Assembly (NCBI GenBank): GCA_964539395.1
Contig: CAZIIU010000014.1
Location: 9,088 to 73,087, forward strand
Length of the DNA stretch: 64,000 bases
Direction of reading: 5' to 3'
Source: M55B112 sp964539395
GTDB lineage: Bacteria; Bacteroidota; Bacteroidia; Bacteroidales; GCA-2748055
Shown: positions 33,912 through 42,317 of the stretch, in pieces
Numbering within the stretch: position 1 is the first letter of the stretch
Layout of the letters: the number at the start of each line of letters is the position of its first letter
Notes under the pieces: generated by a model
Seen by the model: the letters and a program-made list of their open reading frames with translations, nothing else
Told to the model about the DNA's origin: nothing
Databases searched by the model: none
Position numbers and translations under genes: made by a program

Positions 33912-33959
33912 TATGTCATATTGTCATGTTTTTACTGATAAGTATGTCGCATTGTCATG
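33912..33959. repeat. Two 17-bp direct repeats, 31 bp apart
   Basis: TATGTCATATTGTCATG at 33912-33928 and TATGTCGCATTGTCATG at 33943-33959 differ at two positions. The first overlaps the palindrome GACATATTATGTC. They may be regulatory sites of the Hsp20 gene, 175 bp downstream. Confidence 0.6.
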
Positions 33960-34133
33960 CTTATGTTTGTCTGGTCAGTGCGACCAAGACCAACTAAATA
34001 CAATTTATCGCCTGTTTTTCAATGTATTATAAAATCCTGTAAACATCTTTACTGCACCGTTGGCATTTTATTTGATCATAAGAGGATAGAAATTATAAAT
34101 AATGTTTAACTAATATTTAAGGAGGGAATAATC

Positions 34134-34586
34134 ATGACACTCGCAAGATTATCTAACAACTGGACACCATCGTTTCCTTCTTTATTCGAAAGATTTTTTG
34201 AAGGAGATATGATGGATTGGAACAACTCGAATTATGCAAGCACCAACTCTACGCTGCCGGCTGTGAACATCAAGGAGGATGACGATGAATTTCAGCTGGA
34301 AGTTGCTGCACCGGGAATGAAGAAAGACGATTTCAAACTGAATTTCGAAAATGGCCGTCTGACAATCTGCTCAGAGCGCAAGCATGAGTCAGAGGAGAAA
34401 GAGGGAGAAAAGGTTACCCGGAGAGAATTCAGCTACCAGTCATTCCAGCGTTCATTCACAGTACCTGAGAATATTGTTGATGCTGAGAAGATTAAGGCTT
34501 CCTACACCGATGGTATTCTGAATATCAGACTGCCAAAGAGGGAGGAGGTAAAGCCGAAACCCCCCAAAGAGATTAAAATCTCATAA
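34134..34586 (+). CDS. Small heat shock protein, Hsp20/alpha-crystallin family
   Basis: The 150-residue chaperone has an N-terminal arm (NWTPSFPSLFERFFEGD) and an alpha-crystallin domain at about 45-140 with LEVAAPGMKKDDFKLNFENGRLTI, the FSYQSFQRSFTVPENI loop and the conserved YTDGILNIRLPK. A C-terminal tail with KEIKIS gives the I-x-I oligomerisation motif. It holds unfolded proteins during stress without ATP. A strong ribosome-binding site (AAGGAGGG) precedes the start. Two terminators follow, so it is a single-gene unit. Confidence 0.95.
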   Translation: MTLARLSNNWTPSFPSLFERFFEGDMMDWNNSNYASTNSTLPAVNIKEDDDEFQLEVAAPGMKKDDFKLNFENGRLTICSERKHESEEKEGEKVTRREFSYQSFQRSFTVPENIVDAEKIKASYTDGILNIRLPKREEVKPKPPKEIKIS

Positions 34587-34610
34587 GGGAATTCGAAAGG
34601 TTAAATAATA

Positions 34611-34640
34611 GGAATGCCTCGGTAAAGAAGGTATTCCTTT
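34611..34640 (+). terminator. Intrinsic terminator after Hsp20 gene (first)
   Basis: Stem GGAATGCCT (34611-34619) with AGGTATTCC (34629-34637), one G-U pair, then TTTTAT. It lies 25 bp after the Hsp20 stop. Confidence 0.7.
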
Positions 34641-34664
34641 TATAAATACCGATAATAATTGCAC

Positions 34665-34698
34665 AGAGACTGTCAGTTTGTGACAGTCTCTTTTTTTT
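34665..34698 (+). terminator. Strong intrinsic terminator after Hsp20 gene (second)
   Basis: Perfect 11-bp stem AGAGACTGTCA (34665-34675) and TGACAGTCTCT (34681-34691), a 5-nt loop and a run of eight T that continues the stem. This isolates Hsp20 from the following cluster. Confidence 0.93.
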
Positions 34699-34905
34699 CT
34701 GAACGACATATCACAAAACCACTTTGTTTACACTGCACGTTTGTTCGGATCATCCTTTTGCTGTTTATTGCTGTAAGTGAAAATAACAGGATTGAAAGCA
34801 GGAATCCAGCTATAATTGACTGATAATAGTCTTCATGCCGGTATGGTTGTATAAACCGCTTTCAGTTAAAAAAAGTTGATGAATATTTACAACGCTCTTT
34901 TATAA

Positions 34906-34928
34906 TGAGAATATTCTCACTATATTTG
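34906..34928 (+). promoter_or_regulatory. Palindromic operator abutting a -7 box, promoter of the DUF134/MinD cluster
   Basis: TGAGAATATTCTCA (34906-34919) is a perfect 14-bp palindrome. One base later comes TATATTTG (34921-34928), an exact Bacteroidota -7 element. A repressor bound to the palindrome would cover the promoter. The first gene of the cluster begins 150 bp downstream. The regulator is unknown; the DUF134 protein, a helix-turn-helix protein, is one candidate for self-control. Confidence 0.6.
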
Positions 34929-34947
34929 CAGAACTGGTAACCAATTT

Positions 34948-35068
34948 AACCTTTAAGGGTTTTTCTGATGAACAATAATACAAGTACAGAGATACTCAGG
35001 CGATACCCAACAGAGAAGCTGAGTCAGATGGCCGGGTAAAACCGTTCAAATGATTTCCTTTAAAGGTT
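34948..35068 (+). promoter_or_regulatory. Structured leader with a 23-codon open frame
   Basis: Arms AACCTTTAA (34948-34956) and TTAAAGGTT (35060-35068) are perfect complements and close a loop of about 100 nt. Inside lies a short open frame, ATG 34968 to TAA 35039 (MNNNTSTEILRRYPTEKLSQ and three more residues). The whole piece lies between the candidate promoter and the DUF134 start at 35080. It may be a regulatory leader or a leader peptide; chance cannot be excluded. Confidence 0.3.
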
Positions 35069-35079
35069 GACCGCAAACA

Positions 35080-35487
35080 ATGCCAAGAAGAAGAAAACCG
35101 AGAAAAGTTGTAGCCCCGCCAGGGTTTAAAGGCTATCGCCCGTATGGCGTTCAGGTGAATAACAGGGAGGGTGTTAATTTGCTTTACGAGGAATATGAGG
35201 CTATTAAGCTTGCTGATTATGACCAGATGAATCATTTGCAGGCGAGTAAACTGATGGGTATTTCGAGACCCACCTTTGCAAGAATCTATGAAAGTGCCCG
35301 TCGAAAGATAGCAATTGCACTAACGGAATCGAGAGCTATCATAACAAGTTATGGAAACGCTGTGATGGATGAAAGCTGGAAACTTTGCTTCAGGTGTCAT
35401 GCAAGATTCACGATACCTGTCAGCATGAATAAAGAGAATTGTCCGGTCTGTGGTGCTGAAGAAACTGGAAGTGTGAAACCAGATTAA
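35080..35487 (+). CDS. DUF134 family DNA-binding protein with C-terminal zinc ribbon
   Basis: The 135-residue protein starts with MPRRRKPRKV and has the DUF134 body: GYRPYGVQVN, LLYEEYEAIKLADYD and a sigma-4-like helix-turn-helix (MNHLQASKLMGISRPTFARIYESARRKIA). The C-terminal part has two cysteine pairs, CFRCHARF and CPVCGAEE, that look like a zinc ribbon. DUF134 genes commonly sit next to NifX-family and MinD-like genes in anaerobes, as here, and the protein is thought to regulate them. First gene of the 35080-38512 cluster; the candidate operator is at 34906. Confidence 0.88.
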   Translation: MPRRRKPRKVVAPPGFKGYRPYGVQVNNREGVNLLYEEYEAIKLADYDQMNHLQASKLMGISRPTFARIYESARRKIAIALTESRAIITSYGNAVMDESWKLCFRCHARFTIPVSMNKENCPVCGAEETGSVKPD

Positions 35488-35512
35488 ACAAAACCTAAAT
35501 TCAGAGCATAAC

Positions 35513-35830
35513 ATGAAAACTATTATTACGGCAACCGGTAAAAAGCTATCTGCGCCTTTTGATATGAGATTTGGAAGGGCAGCCTGGTTTTGCCTGTACG
35601 ATCACGAAACAGGGAAAACAACATTTCACGAGAATTTCCATATAGACGATGGTCATGGCGCCGGACAGAAAGCCGCAGAATTCGCATATGAACTAGGGGC
35701 AGCAAGAGTAATCTCGGGCGATTTCGGTCCAAAAGCAAAGGATATTCTTGACAGGCTCAAAATACAGATGGTAATTATTGAAAATGAAAACCAAACGATT
35801 GAAAAAGTGATCAGGAAACTCAAAGAGTAA
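35513..35830 (+). CDS. NifX/NifB-family (dinitrogenase iron-molybdenum cofactor-type) protein
   Basis: The 105-residue protein has the compact NifX/NafY/ORP fold: KTIITATGKKLSAPFDMRFGRAAWF, a middle block GHGAGQKAAEFAYELGAARVISGDFGPKAKDIL and an end IQMVIIENENQTIEKVI. Relatives bind FeMo-cofactor precursors or the Mo-Cu cluster of the orange protein. No nitrogenase genes lie in the window, so a role in nitrogen fixation is unlikely. The gene follows DUF134 by 25 bp and is clearly in the same operon. Confidence 0.88.
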   Translation: MKTIITATGKKLSAPFDMRFGRAAWFCLYDHETGKTTFHENFHIDDGHGAGQKAAEFAYELGAARVISGDFGPKAKDILDRLKIQMVIIENENQTIEKVIRKLKE

Positions 35831-35895
35831 AGAACTTCTGTCACGTCACACGACTTTGTGGACAGATAGTACAGTAACCTTTAAAATTAGTAATC

Positions 35896-36171
35896 ATGCC
35901 AGGATTTGACAGAACAGGACCCGGAGGTGAGGGTCCGCGAACAGGAAGGGGATTGGGAAAATGCAATCCCGGAAAAGACAGAGATCTAATCAACGAAGAT
36001 GATGATCAGAGAGCAGGCCGGGGAAGAGGCCTACGACCTGGATCAGGATGGTGGAAAGGCAGAAACCCGGGCGCAGGACAGGGACGCCGGTCAGGCCTTG
36101 GATCCGGGCAAAGATCCGGTGGCCGGGGCACCGGCCGGGGCTATGGCTCCGGAACTGACTTTGATCAGTAA
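35896..36171 (+). CDS. DUF5320-type Gly/Arg-rich small protein
   Basis: The 91-residue protein opens with MPGFDRTGPGGEGPRTGRGLG, the hallmark of DUF5320 proteins, then has GKCNPGKDRD and a Gly/Arg/Ser-rich repetitive tail (GRGRGLRPGSG, GRRSGLGSGQRSGGRG). Such small proteins accompany NifX-family genes in anaerobes; function is unknown. One cysteine is present. The tail is low-complexity and probably unfolded. It lies 65 bp after the NifX gene in the same orientation. Confidence 0.8.
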   Translation: MPGFDRTGPGGEGPRTGRGLGKCNPGKDRDLINEDDDQRAGRGRGLRPGSGWWKGRNPGAGQGRRSGLGSGQRSGGRGTGRGYGSGTDFDQ

Positions 36172-36409
36172 AGGGTTCTGGTCAGGAGTACAACCTTGTC
36201 CCTGAAAGGATTCCGAATATTAATCCAAATCTGTAAAAGTAATATTCCCGTGCAGAAAAGAAAGCAAAGGGAATTATAAGCAGAAGGCAATAGATATTCG
36301 GAACAGCTGCTCAATTAGAATTACATGCTCCTGCTGCATACCAGCTCTTTTGAAGAATACCTGGTATACAATAATATAATTATGCTTAACAGAAAAACAA
36401 ATTGAACAA

Positions 36410-36751
36410 ATGACAAAACAAATTGCAGTTCCAACCGACGATAATGGGGTGTTAGACACCCATTTCGGACATTGTAAATTCTTCATCCTGTTGCAAGTCA
36501 ATGATGGTAAAATTGTCGCGGAGAAAAAGTTGACACCCCCGCCCCATGAACCGGGTGTTTTACCCAAATGGCTGGCGGAGCAGGGTGCAACTGATATTAT
36601 CGCAGGTGGAATGGGACAGAGGGCCATCCAGATCTTTAACCAGCAAGGAGTAAATGTTTTCGTCGGAGCCCCGCAACTTCCTGCCAGAGAGCTGGCTGAG
36701 GGACTGCTATCTGAAAAACTGACCTTTGCAGCGAACTACTGCGATCATTAG
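36410..36751 (+). CDS. Second NifX/NifB-family protein
   Basis: This 113-residue protein is a second member of the dinitrogenase iron-molybdenum cofactor family: MTKQIAVPTDDNGVLDTHFGHC, then a middle EPGVLPKWLAEQGATDIIAGGMGQRAIQIFNQQGVNVF and an end with ELAEGLL. The DTHFGHCKFF block matches the metal-cluster-binding loop of orange protein-like members. It differs clearly from the first copy at 35513. It is 13 bp upstream of the first MinD-like gene. A gap of 238 bp without a gene precedes it. Confidence 0.9.
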   Translation: MTKQIAVPTDDNGVLDTHFGHCKFFILLQVNDGKIVAEKKLTPPPHEPGVLPKWLAEQGATDIIAGGMGQRAIQIFNQQGVNVFVGAPQLPARELAEGLLSEKLTFAANYCDH

Positions 36752-36764
36752 CAGTATCTGATCC

Positions 36765-37637
36765 ATGACACATTCAATCGCTGTAGCATCTGGTAAGGGA
36801 GGAACTGGAAAAACGACGCTGTCTGTTTGCCTCTACTACATTCTATCTGAGCAGTTGAACGGCAACATACAGCTGATTGACTGTGATGTGGAAGAACCGA
36901 ATGTCCTTCTGTTTTTTCCTGCACCGGAGCTGGTCGAATCCAAAACAATTAATAGAGGTCTGCCTTTTATTAACCCGGATAAGTGTACGTATTGCAGAAA
37001 ATGTGTGGAATACTGTGAATTCAATGCTATTGTTGTGATACCCCCGGCTGAATTTGCAGAGATTAACGCCGCGCTTTGCCATTCCTGCGGTGCCTGCCTT
37101 GTAGCCTGCAGGGATAACGCGATCAGCGAAAGCGAAGAGGCCATCGGTGTGGTAAACAGATACAGGTTAACAAATGGATCGGGTATGCTGGAGGGAAAGC
37201 TCAGGATCGGATCCACCATGCAGACCATGCTGATCAGGAACCTGAAGCGAAGCGTTCCCCTGCTAAACGGACTTACCATTTATGATGCTCCTCCCGGAAC
37301 AAGTTGCCCGGTAGTGGAGACGCTCGTAGATACAGATTTCGTGGTACTGGTATGTGAGCCTACACCATTTGGACTCCATGACCTGCGACTGATGGTCAGT
37401 ATTGTTAAAGAGATGGAAAAACCGTATGGGGTCGTAATCAACAAATCCGGAATAGGCAATAAGGAGGTATACAGCTACCTTGAAGAGCAGGGGTCTGCGA
37501 TATTGGGGGAGATTGCCTACAGCAGGGATTTTGCCGCAGGGTATGCCGACGGATCCATTCTGACGGCAATACCGGACAAAGTAAGGGATCAACTGGACCA
37601 CATTGCCGGCACAATAATACAAAAACTGAAAGCATGA
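36765..37637 (+). CDS. MinD-superfamily P-loop ATPase with inserted 2[4Fe-4S] ferredoxin domain (first)
   Basis: The 290-residue protein has a deviant Walker A motif SGKGGTGKTTLS at about 9-20. A two-cluster ferredoxin is inserted at about 72-125 (CTYCRKCVEYC and CHSCGACLVAC). ATPase blocks YDAPPGTSCP and VVLVCEPTPFGLHDLRLM follow. These proteins are typical of anaerobes and occur in the orange-protein complex of Desulfovibrio, where they act with NifX-like proteins; they may load or transfer metal clusters in an ATP-dependent way. The next gene is a paralogue and overlaps it by 4 bp. Confidence 0.93.
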   Translation: MTHSIAVASGKGGTGKTTLSVCLYYILSEQLNGNIQLIDCDVEEPNVLLFFPAPELVESKTINRGLPFINPDKCTYCRKCVEYCEFNAIVVIPPAEFAEINAALCHSCGACLVACRDNAISESEEAIGVVNRYRLTNGSGMLEGKLRIGSTMQTMLIRNLKRSVPLLNGLTIYDAPPGTSCPVVETLVDTDFVVLVCEPTPFGLHDLRLMVSIVKEMEKPYGVVINKSGIGNKEVYSYLEEQGSAILGEIAYSRDFAAGYADGSILTAIPDKVRDQLDHIAGTIIQKLKA

Positions 37638-38512
37638 AGGAAATAACAGTGCTCAGCGGCAAGGGAGGAACCGGAAAGACTAGTATCACGGCTGCACTGT
37701 CGGCCATAGCTGAGAATGCAGTGTTTTGCGACAATGATGTGGATGCTGCAAATCTTCACCTGGTGTTGGATCCTGTTGAAAAAGAGAGACATATTTTTAA
37801 AGGTGCCTGGCTTGCAACTATCGACACGGAATTGTGCTCACAGTGCGGAATCTGTTCATATTACTGCAGGTTCGATGCAATCAGGGATGGCGTAGATCAT
37901 TGCTTCCACATCGATCCATTTAAATGTGAAGGATGCAGGTTATGCGAGCGTGTTTGCCCTGAGGGGGCAGTCTTTTCTGAAAGGAGCAAAAACAACCACT
38001 GGTTTGTTTCCGGATCGCGAATGGGAACGCTCGTGCACGCGGAGATGGGACCCGGGGAGGAGAATTCAGGTAAACTGGTCTCTGTTTTACGCGGGAAAGC
38101 CAGGAACATCGCACGTGAGGAACGGGCCGCATGGATCATAAACGACGGTCCTCCGGGAATTGGATGCGCAGCCATTTCATCGCTCACCGGCACTGATGCA
38201 GTGATTATAGTCACTGAACCGAGCAGGTCGGGATTGCACGATCTGAAGAGGATAGTTGAACTGATCGGTTCCTTTGAAATTCCCTCATTTGCTATTATCA
38301 ACAAACACGACCTTCATCCCGGACTTACAAAGGAAATCACAGCCTATCTTGAATCAGAGAGAATTCAGATCCTTGCCCTGATCCCATTTTCTGACACATT
38401 TACCCGTGCCATGATCAACGGCGTTTCTGTTATCAATTATGCACCCGGATCGGATATATCTTCCGTGATAGCTGACGCCTGGCATAACCTGAAGAAAAAT
38501 CTGAGAGAATAA
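37634..38512 (+). CDS. MinD-superfamily P-loop ATPase with inserted 2[4Fe-4S] ferredoxin domain (second)
   Basis: The 292-residue paralogue of the previous product has Walker A LSGKGGTGKTSI at about 6-17. Inserted ferredoxin motifs are CSQCGICSYYC and CEGCRLCERVC. The switch blocks are INDGPPGIGCAAISS and VIIVTEPSRSGLHDLKR. Overlap by 4 bp (ATGA) with the first ATPase gene suggests a heterodimer made in equal amounts. Last gene of the cluster. Confidence 0.93.
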   Translation: MKEITVLSGKGGTGKTSITAALSAIAENAVFCDNDVDAANLHLVLDPVEKERHIFKGAWLATIDTELCSQCGICSYYCRFDAIRDGVDHCFHIDPFKCEGCRLCERVCPEGAVFSERSKNNHWFVSGSRMGTLVHAEMGPGEENSGKLVSVLRGKARNIAREERAAWIINDGPPGIGCAAISSLTGTDAVIIVTEPSRSGLHDLKRIVELIGSFEIPSFAIINKHDLHPGLTKEITAYLESERIQILALIPFSDTFTRAMINGVSVINYAPGSDISSVIADAWHNLKKNLRE

Positions 38513-38864
38513 TTCAATCATGGTTGTCCTTGTGAATTTTCAGCACTGAACCATCCGCACAAAACAAATGTAGCTTAAATCTGGTCTGCCGCATGGGGGT
38601 TCTCATCCGGCCAGCTGTAACAGGTGTAAATCCGACCTGTTCGTTCAAATTATTTTTAACTGATCCGAATTGCATGTATTAAACAGTTTTTCAAAACAAT
38701 ATCTGTTTTATTATGTTTGAATAAATGAATTTAAATCATTCGTAAAAAGCATGTCTGATTGAAAAATAAAGGCAGGTGAAGGATTAATATCCAATGAGTC
38801 TGCCAGTTCTTCAGGATGATTCACAGAATCAACATAATAGCCTGATAAAAACAATAGAAGAACG
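38513..38864. other. 352-bp intergenic region
   Basis: No gene is seen. A weak hairpin AACAGGT (38619-38625) with ACCTGTT (38635-38641) lies about 110 bp after the MinD stop and has no T run; it is a poor terminator candidate. The MscS start is preceded by AGAAGAAC, a modest ribosome-site-like stretch. Confidence 0.5.
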
Positions 38865-39935
38865 ATGAATGAATTACTGGAACATAACGGCAATAACTGG
38901 CAGAGCATCCTGCTGATCAGCAGTATAGCACTGGTATTGGTCATTTCAATATATCTTGTCACCATTCAGCTCCTCAAACATATAAGTCACCGTAAAGACA
39001 ACCGATTAGAAAAAGATACGCACAAAAAGTTCAGGTTCCCGGTAGTACTTCTTCTGACAAGCATTGCGACAAGTCTCATTATCTCATCACTGGAAACAGG
39101 GATAGAAGTATTTCAATATCTGAATCATTTCCTCAACCTGTTGATCATCTTTTCAATCACCTGGCTACTGATCAGGACCATTGGACTCGGCAAGGAGCTG
39201 ATCTTAAAGCAATTCGACTCCCGCGAAAAGGACAACCTCAAGGCACGGAAGGTTCATACCCAATTCAGGATCATTGAGCGCATTCTTATTGCAGTTGTGA
39301 TCATTATTGCTCTGTCTGTTGCATTGATGACTTTTGAAGGAATCCGCAAGGTAGGTGTCAGCCTCTTTGCCTCTGCCGGAGTTGCAGGAATCATCCTCGG
39401 TTTTTCAGCGCAAAAACTGCTTGGAAATATGCTGGCAGGCTTCCAGATTGCCCTTGCACAGCCGATCAGACTGGACGATGTAGTAATTGTTGAAGGCGAA
39501 TGGGGCCGGATCGAGGAGATCACCCTCACTTACGTTGTGGTGAATATCTGGGACAAGCGAAGACTGATCGTTCCCACGACCTATTTCATTGAGAAACCTT
39601 TCCAGAACTGGACGCGGGAGTCGGCTGAGATACTTGGAACAGTATTTATCTATACCGACTATACCGTTCCATTTGATGAGTTGCGCGTAGAACTGACCCG
39701 CATACTGAAAACAGACAAAAACTGGGATGGGAAGGTGAATGTACTGCAGGTGACAAATGCCACGGAAAAGACAGTAGAAATCAGAGCGCTTATGAGTGCG
39801 GCAGATTCACCGACAGCGTGGGACTTGCGTGTGCATGTACGTGAGAAGCTCATTGAGTACCTGCAGAAGCATCACCCTGAATGTCTGCCGCGGACCCGTT
39901 TAATTCTGGAGAATGAACAAAAAGAAGGCAAATAG
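38865..39935 (+). CDS. MscS-family mechanosensitive channel
   Basis: The 356-residue protein has four membrane segments at about 15-35, 54-72, 86-105 and 135-157. The pore-lining TM3 is SLFASAGVAGIILGFSAQKLLGNMLAGFQIAL at about 165-195, then the beta domain with RLDDVVIVEGEWGRIEEITLTYV and a C-terminal alpha/beta part. The channel opens on membrane tension to release solutes during osmotic downshift, which suits the osmolyte synthesis genes elsewhere in the window. Single gene, convergent with the next one. Confidence 0.93.
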   Translation: MNELLEHNGNNWQSILLISSIALVLVISIYLVTIQLLKHISHRKDNRLEKDTHKKFRFPVVLLLTSIATSLIISSLETGIEVFQYLNHFLNLLIIFSITWLLIRTIGLGKELILKQFDSREKDNLKARKVHTQFRIIERILIAVVIIIALSVALMTFEGIRKVGVSLFASAGVAGIILGFSAQKLLGNMLAGFQIALAQPIRLDDVVIVEGEWGRIEEITLTYVVVNIWDKRRLIVPTTYFIEKPFQNWTRESAEILGTVFIYTDYTVPFDELRVELTRILKTDKNWDGKVNVLQVTNATEKTVEIRALMSAADSPTAWDLRVHVREKLIEYLQKHHPECLPRTRLILENEQKEGK

Positions 39936-39940
39936 CAAGC

Positions 39941-40519
39941 CTATTCCGGAACCTCTTTTTTCAGAAAATATACCGGCATACCGATTGTCTCATCATAAAA
40001 CTCATCATATATTTCAAATCCGACATAGTGGTACAGTTTCAAAAGTTTCTCCACAGTTGTTTCGATGAGGACCGGAATACCCAGGTTTCGTGAAAGTTCA
40101 TTTAAATGATCCCTGATCTCAGCGAGTCCGCGTATACTGTTTGTTTCAGGGTCTTTCCCGAGCAGCCACACGTAGATGTAATCGTCTAGCCCCGGCCGCC
40201 TGCTCTCCACGTAATTTTCACGTTTTGCAGTTTCAATCAGCTTGTGAAGCTTGATGGTTCGCAGTAACATCCATCCATACTTCAAGTGATCGGTCAGCGA
40301 CTTCTTATACCTGCTTTGCTGCCAGTATACAATGGCCGTGGTTTTATCTTCCGAAAGGTAAATACCGTTAACCTTCACGGCCAGATCGTATGCATAGGCA
40401 GCCATGATCTTCAGGCGCATCTCAGTTTTTCCCCTCCTCAGGATCGGTCTCAGCCGGTCGCTCTTCCTGAACGCCCCGGCCATGATCTCCAGCAGGATCT
40501 CTTTGTCTGCTTTCGCCAT
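39941..40519 (-). CDS. Putative GNAT-like acetyltransferase or uncharacterised protein
   Basis: The 192-residue protein contains LKIMAAYAYDLAVKVNGIYLSEDKTTAIVYWQ, a middle PGLDDYIYVWLLGKDPETNSIRGLAEIRDHLNEL and an end LLKLYHYVGFEIYDEF with IGMPVYFL. The end resembles the last strands of GNAT enzymes (YxxxGF-xxxxx), and the middle could be the acetyl-CoA region, but the canonical R/Q-x-x-G-x-G/A is not clear. No signal or membrane segment. I give it as probable GNAT fold with unknown substrate. Confidence 0.6.
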   Translation of the reverse strand: MAKADKEILLEIMAGAFRKSDRLRPILRRGKTEMRLKIMAAYAYDLAVKVNGIYLSEDKTTAIVYWQQSRYKKSLTDHLKYGWMLLRTIKLHKLIETAKRENYVESRRPGLDDYIYVWLLGKDPETNSIRGLAEIRDHLNELSRNLGIPVLIETTVEKLLKLYHYVGFEIYDEFYDETIGMPVYFLKKEVPE

Positions 40520-40630
40520 AGAAGTTCAAAAATAGCGTTTTATTTCCGACAAGAAAGAGAATTACCCTTTTAAATTGTGCAGCAAATAGAGCTGAAAGCC
40601 ACTTCTGTCAGTCTTCTGAATACGGAAGCT

Positions 40631-42049
40631 TTATTCATACTTCCACTTCAGGATCCACGGATCGTCGGTGCGTTTCTGGAAGTCTTTCATTTTTACGATA
40701 TACGCATCGACCAGCGGCTTGTTCCTTTTTTTCTCAGCCAGGTTCACTGTCTCATGCGGATCGTTTTCAAGGTCGTACAGCTCAAACTTCGGCCTGTGGA
40801 GGTATTCACCCACAGTACGCCTGCCATAGCTTGCTTTTTCGCCCTTCCTGTAGACCGACTGCCAGGTACTCGACCTCCAGAGGTCGGATGCGCTCGGATA
40901 TTCGAGCGGATGTGCAATATTATAAATAAACTTGTATTTTTTATCCCTGATCACCCGCATGGGATAGTACATGGTTATCTCATGAAATGTGTGGGAAGCA
41001 TAGACCTCATCTGCTCCGGTGATTCCGGGATCCTGAAGCTCCTGAGCAAGCGACCTGCCGTGAAAGTGGCGTTCACCCGGGAAGAGACCCGCCAGGTCGA
41101 GCAGGGTGGGTGTCATATCCACCCAGCTGAACATATTATCTCTTACCTCTGCAGCATCCTTTTGTCCGGGAAGCTTGACAACACAAGGCAGGTTCATCCC
41201 CGGCTCATAAAGGGTGGTCTTGGCACCCGGGAACGCTATACCATTGTCGGAGATGTAGATGATAACCGTGTTGTCGTATTTTCCGGCCTCTTTCAGCATC
41301 TCCGTAAGACGACCGACCCCCTGGTCGAGTCGTGACACAGACTGGTAGTATTGAGCCAGTTCGGCCCGGCATTCGTCCGTATCGGGCAGGAACGGCGGAA
41401 CGATTACCTCACCGGGAGTATACTTCTGTTCGATAACCCCGGGGTAGAAATCATTCTCAAGGTTACCGAATGAATTAGGCCGCAACGGCCAATCCTCAAA
41501 TGTATGGTGGCGGTGGGGATCCTCGGTACAATAGTAGAGAAAAAACGGTGCTGAATTGTCGTTGATGAATGATTCACAGACATTGGCCATCTGCACGGGG
41601 TTGCGATTGCTCGCATTAAAAACATGCTGAAAATGATAGACCGATTTCGGAGCAAGGTGGTATTTTCCTACCCTGGCCGTACGATAACCGCCATTTTCAA
41701 GATAATGGGTAAGGCTCTTTTCATTTTCAAGCGTACTGAAGTGGTGGTATGAATGGTTATGGCCATAATGTGCTGTGGCATGGTTGAACTTGCCGGTAAG
41801 CAGTACCGAGCGACTGGCACTGCAACTGGCACTTGTGCAGAAGGCATTGGTAAAGCGCATGCCGTCTGCTGCAAGGGCATCAATGGCCGGGGTTTTTATA
41901 ACCGGGTTTCCGTAGCATCCGAGTGCATCCATTCCATGATCATCTGAGACGATCAACACGATATTCGGACGTTCTTGTGCAAATGAAATGCAGGGGTGGA
42001 GTAAAAAGGCGATCAGGAAGAGGAAAATTTGTCTTATCATGGCGTTCAC
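40631..42049 (-). CDS. Secreted sulfatase, heparan N-sulfatase-like
   Basis: The 472-residue protein has a Sec signal peptide (about 1-25, ending SFAQ). Metal and catalytic motifs of type I sulfatases are present: VSDDHGMDALGCYG near 35-47 and the formylglycine motif C76-S-A-S-R80 (SCSASRSVLLTGK), which needs an anaerobic or FGE-type maturase. Later come GKYHLAPK and IIYISDNGIAF, and ENDPHETVNLA near the C terminus. This layout fits the N-sulfoglucosamine sulfohydrolase group (S1_8-like). It would remove sulfate from a polysaccharide in the periplasm. No maturase or polysaccharide lyase gene is next to it. Confidence 0.9.
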   Translation of the reverse strand: MNAMIRQIFLFLIAFLLHPCISFAQERPNIVLIVSDDHGMDALGCYGNPVIKTPAIDALAADGMRFTNAFCTSASCSASRSVLLTGKFNHATAHYGHNHSYHHFSTLENEKSLTHYLENGGYRTARVGKYHLAPKSVYHFQHVFNASNRNPVQMANVCESFINDNSAPFFLYYCTEDPHRHHTFEDWPLRPNSFGNLENDFYPGVIEQKYTPGEVIVPPFLPDTDECRAELAQYYQSVSRLDQGVGRLTEMLKEAGKYDNTVIIYISDNGIAFPGAKTTLYEPGMNLPCVVKLPGQKDAAEVRDNMFSWVDMTPTLLDLAGLFPGERHFHGRSLAQELQDPGITGADEVYASHTFHEITMYYPMRVIRDKKYKFIYNIAHPLEYPSASDLWRSSTWQSVYRKGEKASYGRRTVGEYLHRPKFELYDLENDPHETVNLAEKKRNKPLVDAYIVKMKDFQKRTDDPWILKWKYE

Positions 42050-42317
42050 ATCTAAAAATTCGTTTTAATTCAAAATGGTTCCGGTTCTTTCAGGACCATT
42101 TCCTTATAGCTTCATGCAAATATAGCAAGTTTTTCCAGTAGCAATTTTTTCATTCGAAACAATTAGGTTTCACCATTGTATTATTTAAACTGTTTTCCAA
42201 GTCTTTGTCCCGGCGAGGATATCAGGCCTAATCCCGGGATCGACCTCAATGCAGAGAAAGCTTACTTGAAGTCCTGCCTCCGGCAAAAACAGCTGTAGTC
42301 CAACAGATCACCTGTAG

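Larger units (their letters stand above)
33500..34133. other. 634-bp divergent intergenic region between helicase and Hsp20 genes
   Basis: It contains two repeat groups listed separately (33701-33822 and 33912-33959) and a 13-bp palindrome GACATATTATGTC. No tRNA or coding gene is evident. A good ribosome-binding site AAGGAGGG sits just before the Hsp20 start codon at 34134. Confidence 0.6.

Noticed and set aside
35513..36751. NifX-family genes as evidence of nitrogen fixation
   Set aside because: No nifHDK or nifB core genes are in the window; the neighbours match orange-protein-like clusters instead.
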